This document shows, in pieces, positions 14,322-21,573 of a stretch of 22,214 bases of DNA. The position numbers and the translations under genes were made by a program. Numbering within the stretch: the first letter of the stretch is position 1; every line of letters begins with the position of its first letter. The stretch is from a virus: positions 1 to 22,214 of IMG/VR virus record IMGVR_UViG_3300035660_000093; one strand, 5' to 3'. The notes under the pieces were generated by a model. That model was not told where the DNA came from, ran no database searches, and saw nothing but the letters and a program-made list of their open reading frames with translations.

Positions 14322-14633
14322 TTATTCCTGCCGAACTGAAAAACTATGCCTACAAGTTCCGCGCTGGCAACGGCGATATTGCCAATTACCGTGGACGGAA
14401 TATGCCATTGTGTCAGTTGCACTACAGCGCGGGCACTTTATCTCCGCTCTGACAAACTGCGGCTGCGCGGTCTCAACAGGCAGGTCGCTTGCGATGTTCA
14501 CTTCGCCGCCTTCGGGAGGAGGCAGTGCGCATAACGCTTCAAGCAATACTGCCTTGCTCATACCTGAAAATCCCTTGACCTTCCCGCGCGCCAGTTCGCG
14601 CAATTTTAGAATACCTAAATTCTCAAAGTCCAT
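14322..14633 (-). CDS. Rho_N-like plus Ogr/Delta-like zinc-finger protein
   Basis: 103 residues. Residues 5-36 (LGILKLRELARGKVKGFSGM, then KAVLLEAL) resemble the Rho N-terminal/SAP-like helical module that binds nucleic acid. Residues 67-94 form a Cys-X2-Cys-X18-Cys-X4-Cys finger (CPRCSATDTM, then YRRCQRGTCRHSF), the spacing seen in Ogr/Delta activators of P2-type late genes, where the last pair is also Cys-X4-Cys with a following F. The two parts are joined by a Pro/Glu linker. It follows the large terminase by 18 bases with AAAGGAGCGGCT before ATG 14633. A transcriptional or antitermination regulator of late genes is inferred. A zinc ribbon of a transposase type (InsA) is the main alternative. 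Confidence 0.6.
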   Translation of the reverse strand: MDFENLGILKLRELARGKVKGFSGMSKAVLLEALCALPPPEGGEVNIASDLPVETAQPQFVRAEIKCPRCSATDTMAYSVHGNWQYRRCQRGTCRHSFSVRQE

Positions 14634-14651
14634 AGCCGCTCCTTTCCTTTT

Positions 14652-16640
14652 CTAATAATGAGTGCGTATTCTCCGTTCTCCCACAACCGCGACCTGACCT
14701 TCAGGCGCTTGTTTTTTCTGAATCACAGGCGGTCTCTCGCGCGGCAGGGCGCTCACGCCGAGAATATCGGCGGCACACCGGCATAGCGCGGAGCAATCAA
14801 GGTAGTGGTTCGCGCGATGACCCTGCGACCAATAAACCTGTGTGCCCTTGCCCGGCACATACTCCTCTATTCGCCGCTCCGCCGTTATTTGCTTTGCAAA
14901 TTGCAGATGCTCAATCTTATCCGCTTGAAAAAGAGATAAACTTCCAGGCGTGCCGAGAAGAACGCGAAAGCCTTCGTGAACTTCGCGCTTCCATTCGTCT
15001 GCGTTCACGCAGAGAAGGCGAACCCCACCCGGCTGCCGCGTGATAAACCAGCCGTGTCCCATTACCCTGCCCTTTGCCAATCGCGGCTCGTGCCAGCGCT
15101 CTTGGTCACGTTTGCTGCCAAGTCCCTTTGACGATAGATATGCCGCACCGCCCTCACGTGTGAAGGCATAGGTGATTTCCTTCTTGAATCCCGAATCCAC
15201 AAGCACGATATTAGGCATCGCCTTGCTGCCATCCGCCTTCTGCCAGCCGAGGTCAAAAATATCGCTCCTCAAACTATGAAGTGCCAACAGAATTGCCATC
15301 GGGTCACGGGCTCGTATGTCAGTCTGCGGTACCGGAATCTCGCCATAATCTATTAGGTATCCCTGCGCATCTTGCGTCCACGCCCACGCCGTCCAGTTCA
15401 AAAAAGACAACCCCGTATCAACCGCAACCGTCAGAAATTTCGCATCCTTCGGCACGATGCCTTTGGGATGCCGCGATATTTTCCCTTGCACCATATCAAC
15501 ATCAAGACCAGATAAGTCCTCAGGCTCTTCTTCGTAGGGCAGCGCCCACGTAAACTGCTGTAATTCTTTTTGCGCATTAGGATTCGCGGAACGATTTGCC
15601 TCAAACTCCTTTTCTGCGATAAAGGCTTGACTTTTCAAGGCGCTATGCATCGCGTTCCAGCGAAAACCGAACGTGCGCGTCTGAGGTAGCGCGCCCTGAA
15701 CTCTGCCCTCTTTGTCAACGGTCTGCCCTTCCGCGACCAGCACGGGCTTATTGAGCGCTGTGATTCGCTCCTCTTCCGTCCACGCCTGAGCGCAACTTTG
15801 GCAGGCATAGCAGCCCTTCTCGCGCGCCTCTATCACGTTTTTCGCGCCTTGCCAACCCTGAAAATGCTCGCGCTCTGGTATCACATATTCGCCGCAATGA
15901 GGACAGGGCACGGCAACTCGCGTATTCGTTCCCCTGATTGTGATTTCTTGATTCGTCCGCCCGCTGATTTTTGACATCGTGCACTCGGCGAACACATAGG
16001 CAAGGTCAACTTTTGCGAATGCTGCGGTTCGCGCAATTATCTGCGTTACGGGGTCAGCCTCACGGGAAACCACCCCCGGTTCATCCATCTTGTCGGCTTC
16101 GGTGATAAATACCACGCGCGCGGGAAAGGAACTGCGTTGCTCGTCCCCGCCGCCCGCCGCCATAAAGCGCAGGCGCGCGCCATTACTGAAGAGAATTGAT
16201 TCCGCCCTGCCTCCTCGGACACCGCGCCCTCGCTCCGGTAGAAGGTCTGCATAGGCGCTGCGCAGAATCATCGGCTTAACTTCTTCCTCAAACTTTCCCT
16301 GCCCTATCTCCATCTTGGGCGCGCCGAAGATTATGTTTTCGCCGATTTCAAACAAGAAATACATCATCGGGATAATTAGGGCAAGGGTCGTTTTGCCGTC
16401 CTGAATCGGACCCGAAATCCAAAAGTAGTGATACTTGCCCGCGTCAAACTCGTCCAGCACAAGCCCCGTCCACGGCATAAAATCACAGGAGAAGCGCAAG
16501 CCTGCCCGGGGTCCACCTGGCGGAAGGATAATTTCTTCCTCCGCGAACTGCCGCATCGTGCGAACCTGACGTGGGCGTATTACAGAGAACAATATGCGCG
16601 TTACGCTTTTACCGTATCGCCATTTTGCCGCAGTCAGCAT
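14652..16640 (-). CDS. Terminase large subunit, lambda gpA family
   Basis: 662 residues from ATG 16640, which overlaps the small-subunit stop (ATGCTGA) and has AGAAGGG just upstream. An in-frame ATG at 16676 would overlap by 43 bases and lacks a site. ATPase: FWISGPIQDGKTTLALI carries the Walker A variant G-P-x-Q-D-G-K-T (about residues 77-84) typical of gpA-type terminases, and ARVVFITEADKMDEPG the Walker B (about 176-183). A zinc module follows (CPHC, then CYACQSC). Nuclease: FLTVAVDTGLSF and IVLVDSGFKKEITY carry metal-binding Asp residues of the RNase H-like fold. It cuts and pumps genomic DNA into the prohead with the small subunit. gpA-type enzymes usually make cohesive ends. Confidence 0.93.
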   Translation of the reverse strand: MLTAAKWRYGKSVTRILFSVIRPRQVRTMRQFAEEEIILPPGGPRAGLRFSCDFMPWTGLVLDEFDAGKYHYFWISGPIQDGKTTLALIIPMMYFLFEIGENIIFGAPKMEIGQGKFEEEVKPMILRSAYADLLPERGRGVRGGRAESILFSNGARLRFMAAGGGDEQRSSFPARVVFITEADKMDEPGVVSREADPVTQIIARTAAFAKVDLAYVFAECTMSKISGRTNQEITIRGTNTRVAVPCPHCGEYVIPEREHFQGWQGAKNVIEAREKGCYACQSCAQAWTEEERITALNKPVLVAEGQTVDKEGRVQGALPQTRTFGFRWNAMHSALKSQAFIAEKEFEANRSANPNAQKELQQFTWALPYEEEPEDLSGLDVDMVQGKISRHPKGIVPKDAKFLTVAVDTGLSFLNWTAWAWTQDAQGYLIDYGEIPVPQTDIRARDPMAILLALHSLRSDIFDLGWQKADGSKAMPNIVLVDSGFKKEITYAFTREGGAAYLSSKGLGSKRDQERWHEPRLAKGRVMGHGWFITRQPGGVRLLCVNADEWKREVHEGFRVLLGTPGSLSLFQADKIEHLQFAKQITAERRIEEYVPGKGTQVYWSQGHRANHYLDCSALCRCAADILGVSALPRERPPVIQKKQAPEGQVAVVGERRIRTHY

Positions 16641-17245
16641 TTTCCCTTCTTTTTTCTGAAACCCAATTTTTCCCATTGCTCAACCGCGAAATCAACCATC
16701 TCCCGAATCACATCGCCGATTGTCTTGCCGTGAGTTCGCTCCAAAAGTTCAGCGCGCGTTCTGAAAGCGCGTCCTATTTCAGCGAGTTGAGCGCTTACAA
16801 TCGCGCTATCCACAAGCAAACCCTCGGCGATTAGATTTTTCCGTTTTGCCTCTATCGCCTTTTCTGCCCGATAGCATTCCAACGCTGGCGAACTTCCGCC
16901 GCGCATTAGTGGGTCTTCTTCCCCTGTCGCCTCAAACCGCTTCTCGCGCCATCTCACCACGTCAAAAACATCATAGAGCGCCGGGCGGTTGCCGATAGAG
17001 TATTGATGCACCGGCATTCCCTCGCGAATCCAGTTTCTAACCGTGCGCTCCGTGACGCGGAAGCCGTCTGCCAGCGCCTTCGGAGTTACGAGAAGGAGAG
17101 CGCCTGCCTCACGCCCGTGCGTCAGTGCATAGCCCGCGTTCACCGCGAGTTTGTGAAGCCAGACAAACCGCATATCGCCCGTGCCTGCCAGCCGAAGCGC
17201 CTCAGCGAGTTTGCCCTGCTGGTCTTCACCTATCATCTTAGCCAT
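16634..17245 (-). CDS. Terminase small subunit, Nu1-like
   Basis: 203 residues. A winged helix-turn-helix at residues 54-75 (TPKALADGFRVTERTVRNWI) with a wing and following strand (YSIGNRPALYDVFDVVRW) matches the Nu1/MerR-type DNA-binding domain that recognises cos-adjacent sites. The C-terminal half is helical (AEKAIEAKRKNLIAEGLLVD, then a R-T-R-A-E-L-L-E helix), in agreement with oligomerisation and contact with the large subunit. The gene lies directly before the large subunit and starts inside the end of the cytosine methyltransferase gene (eight-base overlap), so the methyltransferase and terminase are transcribed together. The C-terminus is basic (FRKKKGKC). Confidence 0.85.
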   Translation of the reverse strand: MAKMIGEDQQGKLAEALRLAGTGDMRFVWLHKLAVNAGYALTHGREAGALLLVTPKALADGFRVTERTVRNWIREGMPVHQYSIGNRPALYDVFDVVRWREKRFEATGEEDPLMRGGSSPALECYRAEKAIEAKRKNLIAEGLLVDSAIVSAQLAEIGRAFRTRAELLERTHGKTIGDVIREMVDFAVEQWEKLGFRKKKGKC

Positions 17246-18251
17246 TTATCCGCTCCGCCTTCTTGTCCATCCCAAACCTGCAAATTTCCTTTATGTGCTT
17301 CGCAATAGCAAGCATCTGTTTCGGCATTACGGAATTCCCGAGTTGCCTCACCTGCTCTTCTATGTTTCCGCAAAGGATGAAATCATCAGGAAAAGAGCAG
17401 AGTGCTTTCATTTCCCTAATGATCAAAAACCTGTCCTCCCGCCAGTGCAGAAGATGTGCACATCCTGGCGACCATAATGCGAGCAGGGTGGGGCAGGGAC
17501 GGTTTGGTGAAATCCGCTTCAGCCCGAAATAGGAGCGGGAATGCCTCAATTTGCTTCCGTCCTCCCCGCATCCGATTTGCGGGGCGAATTTTCCCGCCGG
17601 CCCGCGCGGCAAGACTATTTCAGCATTATCTGCAATTATTCCGCCTATGGCTTCCTTTGCGGTTATTACCTTATCCGATTTTACCGGAAAGGATGGTCTA
17701 ATACCTAAATCGCACCTTATCCCAACACAAAAAACCCTCAGTCTGCTTTGCGGCACTCCATACCATTTAGCATTCAGGACTTTCGCTGCCATCTCATAAT
17801 CAGATTCCAAAAGTCTGGTAAAATCCCATAGGATACGCTTTTTTTCCCCCTGAATAAGCCCCTTGACATTCTCCATAACGAATACCTTCGGCATTATCCC
17901 AAGGACAAACTTCCCGAAAATCCCGATAAGGGTGTTTCGCTTATCAGAAGCCCGCCTCTTCCCGGAAATAGAGAATCCCTGGCAGGGGGGACTCCCGTCC
18001 AAGACCGACAATTCGCTCTTCCCTATCCCGCACCTTTTCAGTAGGGCATCCGGCGAGACTTCCCGCAAATTCGCATCCCAAAAATCCACGCCCGGAAAAT
18101 TGGCGTTGATAGTTTCCCCGCATCTTTTGTCAAAGTCAACCGCGAGCAGTTCCTTGTATCCGGCTTCCCTATATCCGAGCAGGGAACCGCCGCAACCGGC
18201 GAAGAGTGAGATTATCGTTAGCGGACTTGATGTTCCTAAATCACCGCGCAT
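17238..18251 (-). CDS. DNA (cytosine-5-)-methyltransferase
   Basis: 337 residues, a complete C5 enzyme. Motif I: LFAGCGGSLLGYREAGY (residues 17-33); motif IV: LDGSPPCQGFSISGKR with the catalytic Cys90; motif VI: FVMENVKGL (Glu127, Asn128); motif VIII: YGVPQSRLRVFCVGIR; a short target-recognition region; motif X: QVRQLGNSVMPKQMLAIAKH near residue 301-320. It transfers a methyl group from S-adenosylmethionine to cytosine C5. No partner restriction endonuclease is encoded nearby, so self-protection of the phage DNA is the likely role. The start is ATG 18251 with GGAG five bases upstream. The end overlaps the small terminase gene. Target specificity cannot be read from the sequence. Confidence 0.93.
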   Translation of the reverse strand: MRGDLGTSSPLTIISLFAGCGGSLLGYREAGYKELLAVDFDKRCGETINANFPGVDFWDANLREVSPDALLKRCGIGKSELSVLDGSPPCQGFSISGKRRASDKRNTLIGIFGKFVLGIMPKVFVMENVKGLIQGEKKRILWDFTRLLESDYEMAAKVLNAKWYGVPQSRLRVFCVGIRCDLGIRPSFPVKSDKVITAKEAIGGIIADNAEIVLPRGPAGKFAPQIGCGEDGSKLRHSRSYFGLKRISPNRPCPTLLALWSPGCAHLLHWREDRFLIIREMKALCSFPDDFILCGNIEEQVRQLGNSVMPKQMLAIAKHIKEICRFGMDKKAERING

Positions 18252-18349
18252 CTTACTCCCATCTGCCGCAGTTCGGCGATTGATCTCTTTTGCCTTTTAC
18301 GGATTCGCGACATCAACTCCAACCTCTTTTCCCGTGAAATCCTATCCAT
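18236..18349 (-). CDS. Possible 37-residue basic peptide between ParB-like and methyltransferase genes
   Basis: The gap between the ParB-like and methyltransferase genes is filled by a 37-codon frame whose ATG overlaps the upstream stop (ATGGATAG) and whose TAG lies 14 bases inside the methyltransferase gene. The product is very basic and helical (MDRISREKRLELMSRIRKRQ, then SIAELRQMG). The binding site is only moderate (part of the upstream GAGTGGGA). It could be a translation-coupling ORF rather than a functional protein. Confidence 0.35.
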   Translation of the reverse strand: MDRISREKRLELMSRIRKRQKRSIAELRQMGVRCAVI

Positions 18350-18851
18350 TCCATTCCCACTCGTATCCGCATTTCGGGCATTTCACGTTTCCGAGCGTGC
18401 GCAAGTCTATTTCGGTTTCGTCATCCTTCTCTTTTCCGCCGAGCAATGACGCGAGTTCCTCCTGAAGAAATCCGAGGTTCTCAAGATTTATGCCCTCCAG
18501 TTTCAGTTCGGATAATTCCGGGACCAGCAGGTCAACATCCCAGATGCTAATATCCTGTATCCTGTTGTCCGCAATCCGATATGCCTTCTTTTGCGCCTCG
18601 GTCAAGTCAGTCGCGATATGCACCGGCACTTCAGCCAAGCCGAGTTTCTTCGCCGCCTTCCAGCGCGTATGCCCTACGATAATCACGCCCTCAGCATCTA
18701 CCACTATTGGCTGTCTGAAGCCGAACTCCTTTATGGAGCGCGTAACTGCGTCAACTGCCCGGTCATTTTTTCTCGGATTGCGCGCATAGGGTTTTATGCT
18801 ATCAACCGCGCGCATCTCAACTGCGTATTTCTTTGCGCCTGTCTTATTCAT
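18342..18851 (-). CDS. ParB-like domain protein with C-terminal zinc motif
   Basis: 169 residues from ATG 18851, which has AGGAGGGCT upstream and overlaps the end of the preceding gene. Residues 12-105 form a ParB/Srx-like domain: SIKPYARNPRKND, IKEFGFRQPIVVDAEGVIIV, GHTRWKAAKKLGLAEVPVH (60-78), ATDLTEAQKKAYRIADNRIQ. The G-H-x-R motif binds nucleotide in this superfamily. In many phages the same domain is fused to, or encoded beside, DNA methyltransferases; here it precedes a C5 enzyme and lacks a methylase domain. A C-terminal CPKCGYEWEWNG suggests half of a zinc site. It may guide or regulate DNA modification, or act as a CTP-dependent DNA-binding protein; neither is shown. Confidence 0.82.
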   Translation of the reverse strand: MNKTGAKKYAVEMRAVDSIKPYARNPRKNDRAVDAVTRSIKEFGFRQPIVVDAEGVIIVGHTRWKAAKKLGLAEVPVHIATDLTEAQKKAYRIADNRIQDISIWDVDLLVPELSELKLEGINLENLGFLQEELASLLGGKEKDDETEIDLRTLGNVKCPKCGYEWEWNG

Positions 18852-19101
18852 AGCCCTCCTGCTCAATACTCGCCGGCGTGAACCTGTTCCACTTCTTCTT
18901 TCTGCGCCAGCGCCACGGTTTCGGTTTTTCCTTGAACGCCTCACAATATACAACGCCTAACTCTACATCCGCAAGAATAATTTTGCGCTCGCAACCCTGT
19001 TCAAAAAAGTTCCCGCCGTGAACGCAGGATGCGCAAGCCTCATAAGTGAACTCGCCGATGGCGGCTCTCGCTTTAGTGGTTCTGAGTTCGGAAATTCTCA
19101 T
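18844..19101 (-). CDS. Small Cys-rich protein of unknown function
   Basis: 85 residues. The middle carries CASC, a further Cys (QGCERK) and VVYCEAF, a four-Cys set compatible with a zinc site; similar small proteins occur near terminase and modification genes in other phages, but I do not recognise the family. The N-terminus is basic (MRISELRTTKARAAIG) and the end contains PKPWRWRRKKKWNRF, strongly basic and aromatic, as in nucleic-acid contacts. ATG 19101 has only a weak site (GAAAGATAA). It overlaps the ParB-like gene by eight bases and so is probably cotranscribed with it. Confidence 0.65.
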   Translation of the reverse strand: MRISELRTTKARAAIGEFTYEACASCVHGGNFFEQGCERKIILADVELGVVYCEAFKEKPKPWRWRRKKKWNRFTPASIEQEGYE

Positions 19102-19188
19102 TTATCTTTCGCTGTAGAATGCCCTGTGAAGCCTCCAAACCTGAAAAGCGAAAAAAGGGATACCAGCCCGCCCCTCCAGACGCGCCTC

Positions 19189-19341
19189 TCAATTCGCTTT
19201 CTGTCGTTGCATTCGGGTAATCTCATCGTGGCATTTTTTACACAAGGTGACAAGATTTCTCAACTTGGAATTTTGTTTATCGCCATCGCTGTGGTGAACA
19301 ACCAGTTCTGAATTGTTCTTCGGGTAACTGCCAACTCGCAC
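19189..19341 (-). CDS. Short HNH endonuclease or truncated remnant
   Basis: A 50-codon frame from GTG 19341 encodes RVGSYPKNNSELVVHHSDGD and LRNLVTLCKKCHDE. The essential HNH residues are present: His-His, Asn in R-N-L-V-T-L, and His in C-x-x-C-H with the second Cys pair. The usual first C-x-x-C pair before the motif is missing; V-R-V-G-S stands where many relatives have C-x-x-C-G. No ribosome binding site precedes the GTG and a TGA lies three codons upstream. Either it is a decayed or truncated HNH gene, or it is read by frameshifting from the overlapping frame upstream. Its location five genes before the terminase would also suit a packaging-associated HNH protein. Confidence 0.5.
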   Translation of the reverse strand: MRVGSYPKNNSELVVHHSDGDKQNSKLRNLVTLCKKCHDEITRMQRQKAN

Positions 19342-19376
19342 GCTAATTCACTGGTATCAACTAATAACTGGCTCAC
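19260..19376 (-). CDS. Possible 38-residue helix-turn-helix peptide overlapping the HNH frame
   Basis: GTG 19376 forms a GTGA junction with the stop of the upstream gene and has AGAGG five bases before it. The product contains TSELACELAVTRRTIQNWL, which fits a helix-turn-helix of the MerR/Nu1/excisionase type (E-L-A-x-x-L-x-V-x-x-R-T-I-x-x-W). The frame closes after 38 codons. Over its last 82 bases it overlaps the HNH frame, which is -1 relative to it. Either one frame is a chance reading or the two form a frameshifted HTH-HNH protein. Confidence 0.4.
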   Translation of the reverse strand: MSQLLVDTSELACELAVTRRTIQNWLFTTAMAINKIPS

Positions 19377-19660
19377 TTATGCCTCTTTTCGTCATCTTTC
19401 AGAACTTTGATGGCTCTGCAACACAGACGATTGTCGTTCCCGAAAGAATCCGTCACGACACCTTCAGGGCGATTGACACAAATTGTCACCCAAGAACCTA
19501 TGAAATATAAGGCTTTGCGAGCGGCGCTCTGTAACCCGTGTAATATAAGGCTTGTAGAGCGGCGTAGAGCATAGGTAATATAAGACTTCCAGCCGCCAGC
19601 AAACGCAGTGTTTATGCTGGTTGTAAAGCGCTGGATATAAAATATAGAGGGCTGATGCAT
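19373..19660 (-). CDS. Hypothetical protein over degenerate repeats
   Basis: 95 residues from ATG 19660, preceded by GAAAGGAACAGA. A TTG at 19726 in the same frame is less likely. The sequence (for example WKSYITYALRRSTSLILHGL, then ARKALYFIGSWVTICVNRPE) has no family I recognise. The middle part is translated from three degenerate tandem repeats at 19504-19597, which makes its coding status uncertain. A GTGA junction with the next frame and the good binding site argue for translation. Composition rich in Ser, Arg, Tyr and Ile differs from its neighbours. Confidence 0.4.
   Translation of the reverse strand: MHQPSIFYIQRFTTSINTAFAGGWKSYITYALRRSTSLILHGLQSAARKALYFIGSWVTICVNRPEGVVTDSFGNDNRLCCRAIKVLKDDEKRHK
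19504..19597. repeat. Three degenerate direct repeats
   Basis: On the plus strand AATATAAGGCTTTGCGAGCG (from 19504), AATATAAGGCTTGTAGAGCG (from 19542) and AATATAAGACTTCCAGCCGC (from 19577) recur at spacings of 38 and 35 bases. The first two agree at 20 of 23 positions. Separators carry short variants of TACAGAGC or GTAGAGC. The array is too short and irregular for CRISPR. Confidence 0.6.
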
Positions 19661-19799
19661 TCTGTTCCTTTCTACGTCCTTTGCCCTTCTACCGCGCCTG
19701 CCATAGCAATCCTCGCCAAATATCAAAGCCTGAAATCACAAAGTGATAGTATAAGTAGTCAAGTGCAGGTCTCGCCGTCATCCCCGCGTGATTCTGAAT

Positions 19800-20057
19800 T
19801 CATTCACTTGTCTGCGAATCGCAACTCTGCGTCTGCGAGTCAGAACTTCTGGTCTCAGTGCCGATTGACTTCGGCTTGTTTGCCTTCAGTATTTTCTCCC
19901 ATTGCGCCTGCAAGGCTTCGCGCTCCGCCTTCAATTCCGCGCAATTTTGAGGTGGATGCCGCTTTCTGCGCAATAGTTTCTCTATCACATCTATGCGGTC
20001 CGCTATCTTTTGTGCTTCTGATTTTGGCCAATTTTTCCAACTTATTTGCTGAGGCAT
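19800..20057 (-). CDS. Small helical protein of unknown function
   Basis: 85 residues. After MPQQISWKNWPKSEAQKIAD comes a predicted coiled coil (residues 15-62, rich in Glu, Lys, Arg, Leu and Ala, with IDVIEKLLRR and LKAEREALQAQWEKILKA). The tail repeats S-x-D-S-Q-T (SSDSQT, SCDSQT), encoded by a short DNA duplication. The ATG overlaps the upstream stop (TAATG) and has a strong GGAAGGAG site, so it is very probably translated. There is no catalytic motif. A 139-base gap with no supported gene follows before the next start. Confidence 0.6.
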   Translation of the reverse strand: MPQQISWKNWPKSEAQKIADRIDVIEKLLRRKRHPPQNCAELKAEREALQAQWEKILKANKPKSIGTETRSSDSQTQSCDSQTSE

Positions 20058-20215
20058 TACTTTTTCTCCTTCCGCTTTTTTTGAAAGCGTATTCTGAAGT
20101 GATTGAATTTCCCCCGGTTGTCATAAAACACTGCAACATCTAAGTTATTCTCATAACAAAAGTCGCCAATTTCCTGCATTATGCGCTTGAACCGCTTTCT
20201 TTGTTCTTTTGTCAT
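20057..20215 (-). CDS. 52-residue basic protein coupled to the methyltransferase
   Basis: The frame starts at ATG 20215, overlapping the methyltransferase stop as ATGA, and ends with TAATG into the next gene, so it is locked into the operon on both sides. The product is basic with a helix (MTKEQRKRFKRIMQEIGDFC) and a beta hairpin (VAVFYDNRGKFNHFRIRF), ending in KKRKEKK. Size, charge and coupling suggest a small nucleic-acid-binding or accessory protein. I do not recognise a family. Confidence 0.65.
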   Translation of the reverse strand: MTKEQRKRFKRIMQEIGDFCYENNLDVAVFYDNRGKFNHFRIRFQKKRKEKK

Positions 20216-21573
20216 TTCAATAAACTCCCCTGTGCTGCTGCCACATCACGCGCCGTTAGCCCCTGTAATGGCTTTGCGAGGCGCTTGTTTATCATCGCCT
20301 CGTATTCGCGCGCGATTTCTATGCCGCAATAATCGCGTCCGAGTTGCGCGGCTACAGCGAGCGTAGTTCCGCTACCAGCGAAGGGGTCAAGCACAAGGCA
20401 CTTGCCACTTCCGTCATTCCCTTCGCATTTGCAGGTCGGCTCCCAGCCGAGAGTCCTCAGTCGTGGTGCATTCCTATAATAATCCGCCTTATCTCCCTTG
20501 TTGAGGTGCGAACCTTCGCCTTGCGTGCATTTTTTTGTCTTACCTGTAAATTGACACCAACTCAAATCTTCGCCTATTTCAGTTTTTGTAATTCTTTTCC
20601 ATGGCGCGGCGCACTTCGGGCAAGCCTTGTGGGATGAGCCTGCCAGTATGCAGCGGCGCGGTAGTTCAGGCGGGAAAACTGCGAAATGTGCGCCTGAAAA
20701 TGGTTTTGAGGAAAACGTCCAGACATCGCGGCAATTGCGAGTGGGATAGCGGATGCCGTTTTGCCAATGCCGTTTAGCCTCGGAATCTTTATACTTTTTT
20801 TCCGCATCCGCGTGAAAATGTTGCCCTGCTGTTCCTGCGGTCTCTTTCAACGCTTCCACGTCCCAAAAGTATTTCGCGCTCTTCGTCAGCAGGAAGATAT
20901 GGTCGTAGGACTTTGTCGGGCGGTCAGTGACTGATTCCGGCATCGGATTGGGCTTATGCCAAATTATATCGGAACGAAGATACCAGCCAGCGGCCTGAAG
21001 GGCGAGCGCAACGCGGGCAGGTATCATACAGAGGTCTTTCGGTCTCCCTTGTCGCGCTTGTGGCTTTTTCACATCGCCATAGATTTCAGGGATTGACAGG
21101 CTTCGCTTGTTCTTGTTGCGATAGTCTCCATAGCCACAGTTAGAGCCAAAATAGGAATCGCCCAAGTTGATAAAGCATATTCCATCGCGGCGCAGAACGC
21201 GGCGAACCTCTCTGAAGATGGTTACGATATGCGCCACATAAGCCTCTATGGTCGGCTCAAGCCCTAATGCGCCCCGCCACGCGCCGCAGAGAGAGCAAAA
21301 GGATGCTTTGCGGTCAACGGGACTTTCTTGAACTTGCATTGGATATACCTTGCCTGTAGTGGTATTCCACTTTTTAGAGACATCAGGAATACTATAAGCG
21401 CTCCATTTATGCTCACAATCTGCCTTCCCGCCCCAAATTACATCCTGCTCGCCTGCATACTTCCTGAGTCCCCAGTATGGAGGACTGGTTACAACTACCT
21501 GCACGCACTCGTCAGGCATCGCCGCCAAGCCCTCCAATACGTGGCAATAGAGAACACTATTTCGCCAGGTCAC
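20212..21573 (-). CDS. DNA methyltransferase, N4-cytosine/N6-adenine type (beta class)
   Basis: 453 residues. Motif IV comes first: VVVTSPPYWGLRKY (SPPYW at residues 30-34); SPPY is usual for N4-cytosine enzymes but also occurs in N6-adenine ones. Motif I is near the C-terminus: LVLDPFAGSGTTLAVA (396-404) followed by YCGIEIAREYEAMINKRL. This IV-then-I order defines the beta class. Between them are a target-recognition region and two Cys pairs (CSLCGAWRG, CPKCAAPW), probably zinc knuckles. The start is GTG 21573, overlapping the upstream stop as GTGA. No endonuclease partner is visible, so protection of phage DNA is the likely role. Together with the C5 enzyme the phage encodes two chemically different modifications. 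Confidence 0.92.
   Translation of the reverse strand: MTWRNSVLYCHVLEGLAAMPDECVQVVVTSPPYWGLRKYAGEQDVIWGGKADCEHKWSAYSIPDVSKKWNTTTGKVYPMQVQESPVDRKASFCSLCGAWRGALGLEPTIEAYVAHIVTIFREVRRVLRRDGICFINLGDSYFGSNCGYGDYRNKNKRSLSIPEIYGDVKKPQARQGRPKDLCMIPARVALALQAAGWYLRSDIIWHKPNPMPESVTDRPTKSYDHIFLLTKSAKYFWDVEALKETAGTAGQHFHADAEKKYKDSEAKRHWQNGIRYPTRNCRDVWTFSSKPFSGAHFAVFPPELPRRCILAGSSHKACPKCAAPWKRITKTEIGEDLSWCQFTGKTKKCTQGEGSHLNKGDKADYYRNAPRLRTLGWEPTCKCEGNDGSGKCLVLDPFAGSGTTLAVAAQLGRDYCGIEIAREYEAMINKRLAKPLQGLTARDVAAAQGSLLK

Noticed and set aside
17863-18465. 200-codon plus-strand frame opposite the cytosine methyltransferase and ParB-like genes
   Set aside because: It spans two real genes and their junction in antisense and carries no recognisable domain.
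19504-19597. CRISPR array
   Set aside because: Only three copies, with mismatches, unequal spacers of about 12-15 bases and no cas genes.
19661-19799. Palindrome ATCACAAAGTGAT and nearby TTGACT and TATACT as an operator-promoter
   Set aside because: The boxes are too close together and no correctly spaced pair exists; the palindrome alone is too short to support an operator.
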